A stretch of DNA of 64,000 nt, taken from NCBI RefSeq assembly GCF_019352175.1, contig NZ_JACBYI010000002.1, forward strand, positions 62,001 through 126,000, in the 5' to 3' direction. This DNA is from Paenibacillus sp. S150. GTDB lineage: Bacteria > Bacillota > Bacilli > Paenibacillales > Paenibacillaceae. Both the position numbers and the translations under genes were made by a program. Each line of letters begins with the position of its first letter. The first letter of the stretch is position 1. The notes beneath the pieces were generated by a model. The model saw nothing but the letters and a program-made list of their open reading frames with translations. It did not search any database and had not been told where the DNA came from. Positions 18,700 to 27,693 of the stretch are shown here, in pieces.

Positions 18700-18905
18700 G
18701 GAGGCTAAGTGGATTTTCTACAACTAATTCGTTACAATCCGCGCTGCTGCGGGGTTTAGTGGGATTTTCTACACTTAAATTTAGCCAAATCCCGCCAGAA
18801 AGACCAATCCCGGCCGATTAGTTCTACTTTTTACCACTTAAGACGTTTTAGGTGGGCGAAAAACAATATTACGTCTACTTTTTCCACTTCCGTCTAGTTG
18901 AACTT
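18700..18905 (+). repeat. R1-motif cluster between rhaB and rhaA
   Basis: Four or five copies of the R1 core motif: AAGTGGATTTTCTACAACTAA (18708), TTTAGTGGGATTTTCTACAC (18756), inverted ATTAGTTCTACTTTTTACCAC (18819) and inverted GTCTACTTTTTCCACTT (18871). The long flanking modules of the full R1 copies are absent. It interrupts an otherwise tight sugar operon. Confidence 0.75.
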
Positions 18906-18918
18906 GAGAAGTGCTAGA

Positions 18919-18985
18919 GTTTTCACGAAGTGAGTTTTGCACGAAGTGAATTCAGGGAGGATGCTCACAAAACTTTTAGGAGGTC
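18919..18985 (+). repeat. R3 hairpin just upstream of the rhaA ribosome binding site
   Basis: AGTTTTG at 18932 and CAAAACT at 18968 form an inverted repeat around CACGAAGTGAATTCAGG..ATGCTCA, ending 2-3 bases before the TTAGGAGGT ribosome binding site. The same element occurs twice in tandem at 30606-30733 upstream of pncA, and a right half occurs at 40513-40530. The position suggests a translational or attenuation role. Confidence 0.75.
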
Positions 18986-18990
18986 ACAGC

Positions 18991-20247
18991 ATGGATCAGA
19001 GTATCATCAACAGCTATAACGAAGCCAAAAAATTATACGCCGCCCATGGAATCAACGTGGATGAAGTGCTTACGAGGCTGGCACAGATCAAAGTTTCTCT
19101 GCACTGCTGGCAAGGTGATGATGTGCAGGGATTCCTGTTCAAAGATAAGGAGCTCAGCGGGGGCATTGCTGTTACCGGCAGCTATCCGGGCCGGGCCGGA
19201 ACGCCGGATGAGCTGCGCCGGGATCTGGAGAAGGCGCTGTCGCTGATTCCGGGCAAGCACAAAGTAAATCTGCATGCCATCTATGCCGACACGGACGAGC
19301 AGGTGGATCTGGATGAGCTTGCTCCGCGCCATTTTGCAGCTTGGGTCGATTGGGCCAATGCACAAGGGCTGGGCCTCGATTTCAATCCGACCTGCTTCTC
19401 CCATCCGAATGCAGCAGACGGCTTCACCCTGAGCCATGCCGACGAGAAGATCCGCAGCTTTTGGATCAAGCACTGCAAGGCTTCGCGCCGGATTGCCGAG
19501 TATTTTGGCCGCGAGCTGGGACAGCCCTGTGTGACGAATTTCTGGGTACCGGACGGGTACAAGGATACTCCGGTGGACCGTCTGGCGCCGCGCATGCGGC
19601 TGAAGGAATCCCTGGATGAAGTGTTCAGTGAAGAAATTGATCCGCAGTACAACATAGATGCGGTGGAGAGCAAGCTGTTCGGAATTGGCTCGGAGAGCTA
19701 TGTGGTCGGGTCCCATGAGTTCTATATGGGCTATGGTCTGACCCGGGGCAAGACAATTTGCCTGGATGCCGGTCATTTCCATCCGACGGAAGTCATTTCC
19801 AATAAGCTGTCCTCGATTCTGATGTTCAGTGAGCAGCTGCTGCTGCATGTCAGCAGACCGGTGCGCTGGGACAGCGATCATGTGGTGACGATGGATGACG
19901 AACTGCTCGAAATCGCCCGCGAGCTCGTCCGCGGAGATCTGCTGGACCGCACGAATATCGGCCTGGACTTTTTTGACGGCAGCATCAATCACATCGCCGC
20001 ATGGGTCATCGGCACACGCAATACCATCAAAGCGCTGCTGCGCGCCATGCTGGAGCCTGTGGCTGAGCTGCGAGCGATTGAACTGGCCGGGGATTATACC
20101 TCCCGTCTGGCTCTGGTGGAGGAATTCAAGTCCTATCCGTTCGGTGCGGTCTGGGATTACTACTGTGCTTCGCAGAATACGCCGGTACGGGAGCAGTGGC
20201 TGGCTGAAGTGAAAACCTACGAGCAGGAAGTGCTGTCTGCAAGATAA
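18991..20247 (+). CDS. rhaA: L-rhamnose isomerase
   Basis: A 418-residue cytosolic enzyme that interconverts L-rhamnose and L-rhamnulose using a divalent metal, usually Mn. The family motif [11 protein letters not shown] is at about residue 33, and the metal-site segments [26 protein letters not shown] and [12 protein letters not shown] are intact. The ATG at 18991 follows TAGGAGGTCACAGC; an upstream in-frame ATG at 18937 lies within the R3 hairpin region and lacks a ribosome binding site. It lies 84 bp before rhaD. Confidence 0.97.
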   Translation: MDQSIINSYNEAKKLYAAHGINVDEVLTRLAQIKVSLHCWQGDDVQGFLFKDKELSGGIAVTGSYPGRAGTPDELRRDLEKALSLIPGKHKVNLHAIYADTDEQVDLDELAPRHFAAWVDWANAQGLGLDFNPTCFSHPNAADGFTLSHADEKIRSFWIKHCKASRRIAEYFGRELGQPCVTNFWVPDGYKDTPVDRLAPRMRLKESLDEVFSEEIDPQYNIDAVESKLFGIGSESYVVGSHEFYMGYGLTRGKTICLDAGHFHPTEVISNKLSSILMFSEQLLLHVSRPVRWDSDHVVTMDDELLEIARELVRGDLLDRTNIGLDFFDGSINHIAAWVIGTRNTIKALLRAMLEPVAELRAIELAGDYTSRLALVEEFKSYPFGAVWDYYCASQNTPVREQWLAEVKTYEQEVLSAR

Positions 20248-20331
20248 GGGGCTGGGCTGTTAAGGCCAGACCCAATAGGAAAATCTCAAAGTTGAGCTTG
20301 TAGAGCAATGCATATAAAGGAGAGAAAACAT

Positions 20332-21177
20332 ATGAGCACATCCTTAATTGAATCCCAAGGCTATATCGCCGGTGTTGAAGCGCCGTTTATCCAGGAAATG
20401 TCCGAAATCACCCATCATATGTGGTCGCTGGGCTGGGATGAGCTGAATGGCGGCAACGTGAGCTATCTGCTGGATGAGGAAGAAGTAGCGAAATATATTA
20501 ACATCCGGCAGCCTTTGCGGACGATTAACCTGACCTTTCCTGTTCAAGAGCTTGCAGGTAAATATTTCATCGTCACTGGATCGGGTAAATATTTCCGCAA
20601 TGTGATCAAAGATCCGGAAGCGAATCTCGGTGTGCTGCGTGTCAGTCACAGCGGTGAAAGTGTAGAAGTGCTGTGGGGTCTGCGGAACGGCGCAGTGCCG
20701 ACCAGTGAGCTGGCTTCGCATTTTATGAGCCATATTGAACGCCTGAAGGTCGACCCGTCGCACCGTATTGTGCTGCATACCCATGCCACGAATGTCATCG
20801 CCATGACCTTTACCCATGATCTGGATGAGCTGAAATTCACCAAAACCCTGTGGGAAATGTGCACCGAATGCCTGGTGGTCTTTCCTGACGGCGTCGGCGT
20901 TATTCCTTGGATCGTTCCGGGCAGCAGTGAAATTGGCCGGGCGACCGCCGACAAAATGAAAGACTACCGCGTGGTCGTCTGGCCGCAGCATGGGATTTTT
21001 GTCACCGGAGCAACCATGGATGCTACGTTCGGACTGGTGGAAACGATTGAAAAAGCCGCGATTGTCTACAATCTGATCGGCGGCAGAGAAATCAAGCAGA
21101 AGATCACAGACCGGCAGCTGGCCGATCTGGCCGCGGCATTCCATGTAACGCCAAAAGCGGGGATATTGGAATTATAA
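20332..21177 (+). CDS. rhaD: Rhamnulose-1-phosphate aldolase
   Basis: A 281-residue class II zinc aldolase that splits L-rhamnulose-1-phosphate into dihydroxyacetone phosphate and L-lactaldehyde. Zn-binding [10 protein letters not shown] (about 150) and the downstream VVWPQHGIF histidine are visible, with the phosphate-binding [10 protein letters not shown] and VTGSGKYF at the N-terminal half. AAAGGAG lies seven bases before ATG 20332. It is last in the rha unit and is followed by a terminator. Confidence 0.96.
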   Translation: MSTSLIESQGYIAGVEAPFIQEMSEITHHMWSLGWDELNGGNVSYLLDEEEVAKYINIRQPLRTINLTFPVQELAGKYFIVTGSGKYFRNVIKDPEANLGVLRVSHSGESVEVLWGLRNGAVPTSELASHFMSHIERLKVDPSHRIVLHTHATNVIAMTFTHDLDELKFTKTLWEMCTECLVVFPDGVGVIPWIVPGSSEIGRATADKMKDYRVVVWPQHGIFVTGATMDATFGLVETIEKAAIVYNLIGGREIKQKITDRQLADLAAAFHVTPKAGILEL

Positions 21178-21218
21178 TTTGTATTGGAATCCGGATGGGT
21201 TAAGCTTCTTTTGAATCG

Positions 21219-21257
21219 AAAGCCGGGCATGGCGGGGAACTGCTGTGTCCGGCTTTT
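21219..21257 (+). terminator. Terminator of the rhamnose operon
   Basis: AAAGCCGG pairs with CCGGCTTTT around an inner GC pairing, 40 bp after the rhaD stop. Confidence 0.8.
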
Positions 21258-21328
21258 GCTTGCAGATTTGGATAGCTCTATGTGCTTTTGCTTACTGCAA
21301 GAGCGATAGTATGATTACAGAATCTAAC

Positions 21329-22045
21329 CGAGAAAGCCCTCGCCTTCAGGCATGGGATGAATCGGCGTAGGACAAGGGCTGTCCACCGGACAGCTTAATT
21401 GTCCTGCATCTCCGCATGCTTTTGTTGCAGTTAAATAGTCTAACTGATACCATGATCATATGGGACAAGAGTATAGAAGAACGGCAGCAGCTGTATCGTT
21501 AATCAACTACCATTTTGTATTTTGTCCACGATACCGAAGAAAGGTATTAGTCAAACAAGTAGAAGCCCGATTTAATGAGCTTGTGTTGCAACTCTGCATA
21601 GATAACCATTGGCTCATTGTTGCAATGGAAGTCATGCCCGATCATGTGCATCTCCATTCACGGCAATACCGTCTCGTTTCCTGTCATGGCGGACGGAAAA
21701 GTACAGCGGCTCAGGGTCTTGACTTAGGCTTGAAGGTTCCCGCTGTCGTTGCCACATCAACAGGAAAAACCAGGTTTGTCGGCAACGGCAGACAAAATAA
21801 GTACATTCGCCGCAAATATAAAGAGCCTAGAAGAAAGATGGGGAAGCTCAAAAAGCTATCGGCTATCCGTAAACAGGAAAACAAAGAACATCACTATATG
21901 AAAGACCAAAACCACAACTAAATATATGCACTATCTTAGGATGGGCTGACGGCACAGCCCTGAACTTAGCAGTTGTCCAAACCAGAAATGGACTGCGGAC
22001 GCACCAACTAGCTAAGAATCCCTCGGCTTTAGCCCTGTGGAATGT
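21329..22045 (+). mobile_element. Collapsed IS200/IS605-family element with both ends
   Basis: The left end AAAGCCCTCGCCTTCAGGC, then ATGGGATGAATCGG, and the right end AAGAATCCCTCGGCTTTAGC, then CCTGTGG, AATGTCAA, have the subterminal-hairpin form typical of IS605 elements. Between them is a single fused ORF from parts of tnpA and tnpB. The right end should still encode the 3' part of a TnpB guide RNA (omega RNA), with the flanking host DNA from about 22046 as guide. Without intact TnpA or TnpB it can move only in trans. Confidence 0.85.
21460..21921 (+). pseudogene. tnpA-tnpB fusion remnant of an IS605 element
   Basis: Residues 1-66 match the N-terminal half of a Y1 (HUH) transposase: NYHFVFCPRYRRKVL and the metal-binding PDHVHLH. 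The catalytic tyrosine half is missing. Residues about 80-153 match the middle of TnpB: GLDLGLKVPAVVATSTGKTR contains the RuvC-I aspartate, followed by NKYIRRKYKEPRRKMGKLKK and ending MKDQNHN, after which TnpB normally continues KL and the remaining RuvC-II/III and zinc-finger parts. An internal deletion joined the two genes in frame and a second loss removed the tnpB 3' end. The fusion is unlikely to be active. Confidence 0.88.
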
Positions 22046-22082
22046 CAATTAAAGTAATTATATTATAAAATGGAGGCTGGAT

Positions 22083-23177
22083 ATGAATACCGATCGATTG
22101 TTTACCCCTTTTCAGGCTGGAAGCCTGTCTCTTAAGAACCGTATCGTGATGGCACCTATGACCCGGGTGAATTCGCCGGATGGCGTTCCCGGAAATGATG
22201 TCGCCGCGTACTACCGCCGCCGTGCTGAAGGTGGGGTCGGGCTGATCATTACAGAGGGAACAGCGATTAACCATCCTGCGGCGGTCAGCCACCAGAATAT
22301 CCCGAATATCCATGGCGAAGCCTCGCTGAAGGGGTGGGCGCAGGTTGTTGAAGAAGTACATGCAGCCGGAGGCACAATCGTTCCTCAGCTCTGGCATGTC
22401 GGCATGGCCCGGACAATTGGCCAGCTGCCGAATGCAGATGCGCTGCCGGTCGGGCCGAGCGGACTGAATCTGGCCGGTGAGCAGGTTACGGAGCCTATGA
22501 CCCGGCAGGAGATTGACGGGATTGTTGCCGCATTCGCGCAGGCAGCCGCCGATGCCCAGACTGCCGGCTTTGACGGGATTGAGCTGCACGGGGCGCATGG
22601 CTATTTGATTGACCAATTTTTCTGGGACAAAACCAACAAGCGCACCGATGAGTACGGCGGCGATCTGGAAGCGCGGACAACGTTTGCCGTCCAAATCATC
22701 GACGCCTGCCGCCGCGCAGTTGGACCGGATTTTCCGGTCATCCTCCGCTTCTCGCAGTGGAAGAGCGGGGACTATTCCGCCAGGCTGGCGCAGACACCGG
22801 ACGAACTGGCACGGTTCCTCACTCCGCTCAGCAATGCGGGTGTAGATATCTTCCATTGCTCAACACGCCGCTTCTGGCTGCCGGAATTCGAAGGCTCCGA
22901 GCTGAACCTGGCCGGCTGGACGAAGAAAATCACCGGCAAGCCAACGATCACCGTGGGTTCCGTAGGTCTGAACAGCGAGTTCGTAACCGCAGTCACTGAG
23001 AAAAATGAAGAAGACAATCTCGAAAGGCTGCTGGAGAAGCTGGAAAAAGCGGAATTTGATCTTGTTGCCGTAGGCAGGGCACTCATTAGCGATCCGGCCT
23101 GGCCCGTCAAGCTGCAGAGCGGCAAAATCGACGAGATTATCGCCTTTACTTCCGAATCAACGAAGACATTCTATTAA
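22083..23177 (+). CDS. Old yellow enzyme-type NAD(P)H:flavin oxidoreductase
   Basis: A 364-residue FMN-dependent (beta/alpha)8 ene-reductase. Visible features: LFTPFQAGSLSLKNRIVMAP at the N-terminus, LWHVGMA near residue 102, the substrate-binding HGAHGYLIDQF near residue 170, and the C-terminal FMN phosphate-binding region VGSVGL and VAVGRALISDPAW. Such enzymes reduce activated C=C bonds; the physiological substrate cannot be read. GGAGG lies eight bases before the ATG. It is monocistronic, lying between the IS605 relic and a terminator. Confidence 0.93.
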   Translation: MNTDRLFTPFQAGSLSLKNRIVMAPMTRVNSPDGVPGNDVAAYYRRRAEGGVGLIITEGTAINHPAAVSHQNIPNIHGEASLKGWAQVVEEVHAAGGTIVPQLWHVGMARTIGQLPNADALPVGPSGLNLAGEQVTEPMTRQEIDGIVAAFAQAAADAQTAGFDGIELHGAHGYLIDQFFWDKTNKRTDEYGGDLEARTTFAVQIIDACRRAVGPDFPVILRFSQWKSGDYSARLAQTPDELARFLTPLSNAGVDIFHCSTRRFWLPEFEGSELNLAGWTKKITGKPTITVGSVGLNSEFVTAVTEKNEEDNLERLLEKLEKAEFDLVAVGRALISDPAWPVKLQSGKIDEIIAFTSESTKTFY

Positions 23178-23259
23178 ATTGACAGTTGAAAGCTTTATTT
23201 TCAGCCGGTTCAGGCATAGTTAATTTGTTGCCGCATGAATCCGATACAGCCAGCTTTAC

Positions 23260-23307
23260 AACATCCTCTGCACTAGGCCTGCGGGCCTTCCGGGGGATGT
23301 TTTTTTA
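23260..23307 (+). terminator. Terminator of the flavin oxidoreductase gene
   Basis: AACATCC pairs with GGATGTT around an inner GGCCTGCGGGCC hairpin, followed by seven T residues. A 79-codon ORF across this region is rejected. Confidence 0.8.
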
Positions 23308-23429
23308 TGGAATCCCTCCGGAATTTATGCTGCCGATTTGCAAATTGACGGATGCAAAACGCCAGGCTTATAATGATTTATATAAGTATGATTTAATTAA
23401 TATATATATTTATTACAGGAGATGAGGCA

Positions 23430-25829
23430 ATGACTGAAAAGGAGCAGGTGCTGAAAATACATACGCAGCAGCGCGGAGCAGCACTTGGTGATTTATTCGG
23501 CATTTTCTTCGAGGATCTTAATCATGCGGCGGATGGAGGACTTTATGCGGAGCTGGTGCAGAACCGTTCCTTTGAATTTGATCCGGTCGACCATAAGAGC
23601 TATCATGCGCTGACGGCATGGGAGAAGATTGAACGCGGAGACGCCAGGGCAGAGATTACAATCGGGGATCATGATCCGCTTCACCCGCGCAATCCGCATT
23701 ATGCGGTGCTTGACCTGCACAGTAGCGGGGGAAGTGCCGGGATTATGAATCTGGGCTTCAACAGCGGCATTCCGGTCAGAGCAGGTGAGAGCTATTTGTT
23801 CTCGGTATATGTCCGCTGCTTAGATGGTTCGGAGAAACCTTTGTCAATCACGCTTGAAGGTGTGGAGGGCAGCATTCATGCACAGAGCAGCATCGTGGCA
23901 AAGGGCTCCGAATGGACCCGGTATGAAGCAAGTCTTACGGCTGAGCGCACGGATTACAGCAGCCGTCTGGTAATCAGCGGCAACTGGAGCGGGAAGGTCT
24001 GTCTGGATATGGTATCGCTGTTTCCGGCCCAAACCTTTCTGGGGCGGCCGGGCGGCCTCCGCGAAGATATCGCCCTTCTGCTGGCCGGGCTGAAGCCGAA
24101 GTTCATGCGTTTTCCAGGGGGATGTCTTGTTCATGACGGGTCCTTGAACGCCGAAGACAGGGATTCCATGTACCGCTGGAAGAACACGCTGGGTGATGTG
24201 TCCGCAAGACCGGCAAGACGGAACAATTGGTCATACAATCAGACGCTGGGCCTGGGATACTACGAGTATTTTCAATTCTGCGAGGATATTGGGGCCAAGC
24301 CGATTCCGGTGCTGCCCGGCGGATATGACCCGCATCATAAGCGGATGGTTCCGCTGGATGAACTTGGACCGTGGATTGCAGATGCGCTCGACCTGATTGA
24401 ATTTGCCGCAGGTGACGCCGGAACGGAATGGGGCGGCATTCGGGCCGGACTCGGACATCCGGAGCCGTTCGGCCTGGAGTATATCGGCATCGGCAATGAG
24501 GAGGTAGGTGAGCCGTTTTTTGAACGGTACGCTTATTTCCACAAGGCGATCAAGGAAAAGTATCCGCATATGAAGGTGATCAATTCCAGCGGTCCGTTTG
24601 CTGCCGGCGGTGAGTACGAACGGGGCTGGAGGTCAGCCAGGGAGCAGGGTTCAGATCTGGTGGACGAGCATTATTATCAGTCGCCGGCATGGTTTTTGGC
24701 CAATATTCACCGCTATAAAAACTTCAAGGCAGACGAACCCAAGGTTTTTCTGGGTGAATACGCATCTTGGGGCAACAAATATTACAACGCCTTAATTGAA
24801 GCGGCCTTCATGACCGGACTTGAGAACAATGCGCATGCGGTCGGACTGGCCTGCTATGCCCCTCTGCTGTGCAATGCCGATTACGCCAACTGGAAGCCGG
24901 ACATGATCTGGTTCAATAATCATGAGGTGTATCCTACACCGAACTATTATGTGCAGAAGCTGTTCATGAATCATCATGGAGATCAGCTGCTGAAGGCCGA
25001 GGCCAGCGGATTTGCTGCCCCTGTGGCTCCTGCGGACACTCCGATTACCGGGAAAATTGCTATTGCCGCAGATGCGTCGTCCTTCAGGGTTTACGATATT
25101 GAGCTGGAGAATTCAGCCACGGGTGGGAAGCAGGGGTATCCGGAGCTGGACGCGATAATCTCTGCGCTGCCGGATGCCGAAGCGAGCGGTGTCAAACACA
25201 CCCTGGAGCTGGGGGAAGGGGCCGGAGATCATTATATTATAAGATTGAAAGTGCTGAGAATTGCCGGAAGCAAAGGGTTCAAGCTGTATTTCGGCCGGCA
25301 GGATGAGCGGAATCAACTCTGGTGGGAGGTTGGCGGCTGGCAGAATCAGGATACGATGATCTGTTCCATGGTGGATGGCAGTGCCGCTGTTCTCACGCAG
25401 AGCATGTTCACCGTAGAGACGGATGAGGAATACAGTCTGGAGCTTGAAGTGTCGGGGCGGAACATCCGCGCTTCCATTAATGGCATCCTGGTCAATGAAG
25501 CTGAAGATCCGCTGGCTGCCATCGAGCCGCTCTATTATTCGGCAAGTGTTGAAGAGGCGAGCGGTGATATTATTCTGAAGGCTGTAAATGTACAGGAATC
25601 AGTTATCACTGCCAAGCTTGTGCTTGCTGATTGGCCCAGCTCCGGGATGGCGGTCCGGGTATATGAGCTGTCCGGGCACAGTCTGGATGCGGAGAACAGC
25701 TTCGAATTCCCGGCGCGTGTTGCGCCTGCAGAACGTCCGCTTGCTGTGGAAGGTAACAGCCTGAGTTATGAGTTTCCGCCGCATTCGGTGACGGTATTAA
25801 GAATGAGCCGCACAAGCAGCAATGGCTAA
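23430..25829 (+). CDS. Alpha-L-arabinofuranosidase, GH51
   Basis: A 799-residue intracellular enzyme (no signal peptide) that removes terminal arabinofuranose from arabino-oligosaccharides. The GH51 framework is clear: FGIFFEDLNHAADGGLYAEL at the N-terminus, PKFMRFPGGC near 225, the acid/base region GIGNEEVG near 355, and the nucleophile region VFLGEYASWG near 440. A carbohydrate-binding jelly-roll is inserted at about 85-200, and a beta-sandwich of the GH51 C-terminal type plus a LamG-like segment makes up 540-799. AGGAG lies eight bases before the ATG. A GH43 gene follows after 33 bp, probably co-transcribed. Confidence 0.94.
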   Translation: MTEKEQVLKIHTQQRGAALGDLFGIFFEDLNHAADGGLYAELVQNRSFEFDPVDHKSYHALTAWEKIERGDARAEITIGDHDPLHPRNPHYAVLDLHSSGGSAGIMNLGFNSGIPVRAGESYLFSVYVRCLDGSEKPLSITLEGVEGSIHAQSSIVAKGSEWTRYEASLTAERTDYSSRLVISGNWSGKVCLDMVSLFPAQTFLGRPGGLREDIALLLAGLKPKFMRFPGGCLVHDGSLNAEDRDSMYRWKNTLGDVSARPARRNNWSYNQTLGLGYYEYFQFCEDIGAKPIPVLPGGYDPHHKRMVPLDELGPWIADALDLIEFAAGDAGTEWGGIRAGLGHPEPFGLEYIGIGNEEVGEPFFERYAYFHKAIKEKYPHMKVINSSGPFAAGGEYERGWRSAREQGSDLVDEHYYQSPAWFLANIHRYKNFKADEPKVFLGEYASWGNKYYNALIEAAFMTGLENNAHAVGLACYAPLLCNADYANWKPDMIWFNNHEVYPTPNYYVQKLFMNHHGDQLLKAEASGFAAPVAPADTPITGKIAIAADASSFRVYDIELENSATGGKQGYPELDAIISALPDAEASGVKHTLELGEGAGDHYIIRLKVLRIAGSKGFKLYFGRQDERNQLWWEVGGWQNQDTMICSMVDGSAAVLTQSMFTVETDEEYSLELEVSGRNIRASINGILVNEAEDPLAAIEPLYYSASVEEASGDIILKAVNVQESVITAKLVLADWPSSGMAVRVYELSGHSLDAENSFEFPARVAPAERPLAVEGNSLSYEFPPHSVTVLRMSRTSSNG

Positions 25830-25862
25830 AGGCAGACAAATCAAAGTGTAAGGAGAATTCCG

Positions 25863-26786
25863 GTGAATGCACCTTTATACCGTGATCCGATTTATGATGG
25901 AGCGGCCGATCCGACCTTGATCTGGAACCGGTCCGCAGGGGAATGGTGGATGGTCTATACCAGCCGCCGGGCAGCAGCTGAAGGGCCTGGTGTGGCCTGG
26001 GTTCATGGAAGCGGCCTGGGCGTTGCCGCTTCCCGCGACGGCGGGGCAACCTGGGTCTACCGCGGTCAGCTTCCAGGCCTTGATTTCGAATGGGGGTGCA
26101 ATACCTTCTGGGCCCCGGAGATTATCTGGCATGATGGCTTGTATCATATGTATGTAACTTATATCCAGGGGGTGCCTGACCGCTGGGAAGGCAATGACCG
26201 GCGCATCCTGCACTACACAAGCCCTGATCTGCTGGCCTGGGCTTATCAGTCGAAGCTTGCCCTCAGCTCGAACCGCGTGATCGACGCCTGTGTCTACCGG
26301 CTTCCGTCGGGCAGCTTCCGGATGTGGTACAAGGATGAAGCCGCGGGTTCTCTGACCTATGCTGCCGACAGTCCCAACCTGTACAGCTGGGAGGTTGTTG
26401 GTCCTGTCCTGACGCATCAGCCTCATGAAGGGCCGAATGTATTCGAATTCAAAGGGTACTACTGGATGGTTATTGATGAATGGCAGGGGCAGGGCGTATA
26501 CCGCTCGGCCGATCTGGAATCATGGGAACGAAACGGAAGGATTCTGGATGCACCGGGCAGCCGGGCGGAGGATGGAACGATTGGCCTGCACGCCGATGTG
26601 GTTGTACAGGAGGATAAGGCATATATCTTTTACTTTACGCACCCGGAACGCACCGGCAGTCGGGAGCAGGAAGCCTCGGCGGGATCGCGCCGCTCCTCTA
26701 TTCAGGCGGCCCGGCTGGATGTTGCGGACGGCAGGCTGATCTGCCGGAGGGATGAAGCCTTTGAGCTGAAGCTGATACCCGGATAG
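25863..26786 (+). CDS. GH43-like five-bladed propeller glycosidase
   Basis: A 307-residue cytoplasmic protein with the GH43 fold: DPTLIWN near residue 17 (catalytic base position), FWAPEIIWHDGLYHMYVTY near 85, VIDACVYRLPSGSFRMWYKDE near 140 (pKa-modulating Asp) and HEGPNVFEFKGYYWMVIDEW near 190 (general acid Glu). These place it in GH43 or a close propeller clan; alpha-arabinofuranosidase or beta-xylosidase activity is likely. It follows GH51 in the same unit and ends in a terminator. Confidence 0.85.
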   Translation: MNAPLYRDPIYDGAADPTLIWNRSAGEWWMVYTSRRAAAEGPGVAWVHGSGLGVAASRDGGATWVYRGQLPGLDFEWGCNTFWAPEIIWHDGLYHMYVTYIQGVPDRWEGNDRRILHYTSPDLLAWAYQSKLALSSNRVIDACVYRLPSGSFRMWYKDEAAGSLTYAADSPNLYSWEVVGPVLTHQPHEGPNVFEFKGYYWMVIDEWQGQGVYRSADLESWERNGRILDAPGSRAEDGTIGLHADVVVQEDKAYIFYFTHPERTGSREQEASAGSRRSSIQAARLDVADGRLICRRDEAFELKLIPG

Positions 26787-26798
26787 CATTCTATACCG

Positions 26799-26830
26799 AA
26801 GCAGTCCCTTTTGGGGCTGCTTTATTTTAG
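26799..26830 (+). terminator. Terminator of the GH51-GH43 unit
   Basis: AAGCAGTCCC pairs with GGGGCTGCTT around a TTTT loop, followed by TTTATTTTAG. Confidence 0.88.
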
Positions 26831-26939
26831 TTAAGGAAATTATGCTTCTCGTCAATTGTGGATAAGGCAGGTATGAAGTTAGGGGGAAATTATAATGCGT
26901 CTTAATCGTGCTGAATGGTGCTGAGTCTGCGGGTTCTAT

Positions 26940-27570
26940 GTTTTGCAGGAGGAAGCGCGGAATAGAGCGGTTCCAACCGAGGCCGCTACTGGGGCAGGGA
27001 CGTGATGGAACGCAAGGAGTTCATAGGGAACGAAAGCGAAGTGTAAAAAGTAACACTAATGGGCTGGAATTTTGGCTTGAACGGGCTTTAGTGGGATTTT
27101 GTACACTTCATGGAGGCCCACTCCCTTCATATGGCTGAATTCAGCCGAATTAGTTGTACTTTTTCCCACTAGGGATGATCCGGAATCCGAATGCGCTACC
27201 TTAGTGTTCCTTTTTACCATTAAGGCAGGCTTTTTTTTAAAAATATATAGAATTTATATGCTCGGCACACTCAATTATCCTTCTATTTCTCGCTGAAACG
27301 CCCCGTCCCTTATACGGCGTAGCCGTTTCTGCTTGTTAATGTTTCAGTTCATCTTATTTAGGTGCATTTCCCTGAAGGGGGGAGAAACGGATCGATTAGG
27401 TATCCTTTTTCCCACTAGCACCTTGAGAAAAAGCGGCTGGGGGAATATGAAGTGACCTTTTCCACATGGCTTCCCGCCTGGCTTCCGCAGCCAGCCTTAC
27501 ACCTGAAATGCAAACATCTGCGCTGCCCGGTCAAGGACGGCATAGCCGTTTTGTTCGGGTAGAACGCGCA
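26940..27570 (+). repeat. R1 mosaic repeat copy B, interrupted by an H1 unit
   Basis: Starts with TGTTTTGCAGGAGGAAGCGCG and follows copy A closely (GAAGTGTAAAAAGTAACAC at 27037, TTTAGTGGGATTTTGTACAC at 27088, inverted copies at 27145, 27200 and 27393). At about 27228 the R1 sequence stops, an H1 unit runs to about 27336, and R1 resumes with ATGTTTCAGTTCATCTT. It ends in the terminal hairpin near 27510-27555. The gap 26827-27693 holds nothing else that I recognise. Confidence 0.85.
27228..27336 (+). repeat. H1 unit inserted within R1 copy B
   Basis: TATATAGAATTTATATGCTC, GGCACACTCAATTATCC, CTCGCTGAAACG and a shortened hairpin ending CGTAGCCGTTTCTGCTTG. It replaces the CCCTTT..ATGA segment seen in R1 copies A, C and D. 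Confidence 0.85.
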
Positions 27571-27693
27571 GCGGCAACACCGTCTCTGCTTCAAGTTACC
27601 GGAATGGATGATTTATGCTATAATTTTTACTTGAGCATTACAATTCCAGCCCTGCACAAGCTGCAGAGCTTCATTCATAAAGGACGTGAAACA

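Noticed and set aside
23186-23425. A 79-codon ORF between the flavin oxidoreductase and GH51 genes
   Set aside because: It runs through a clear terminator hairpin, lacks a ribosome binding site and has no protein-like conservation features.
27466-27693. An N-terminal extension of MiaB
   Set aside because: The open frame upstream of ATG 27694 is repeat R1 sequence; the AAAGGA ribosome binding site fits only the internal ATG.
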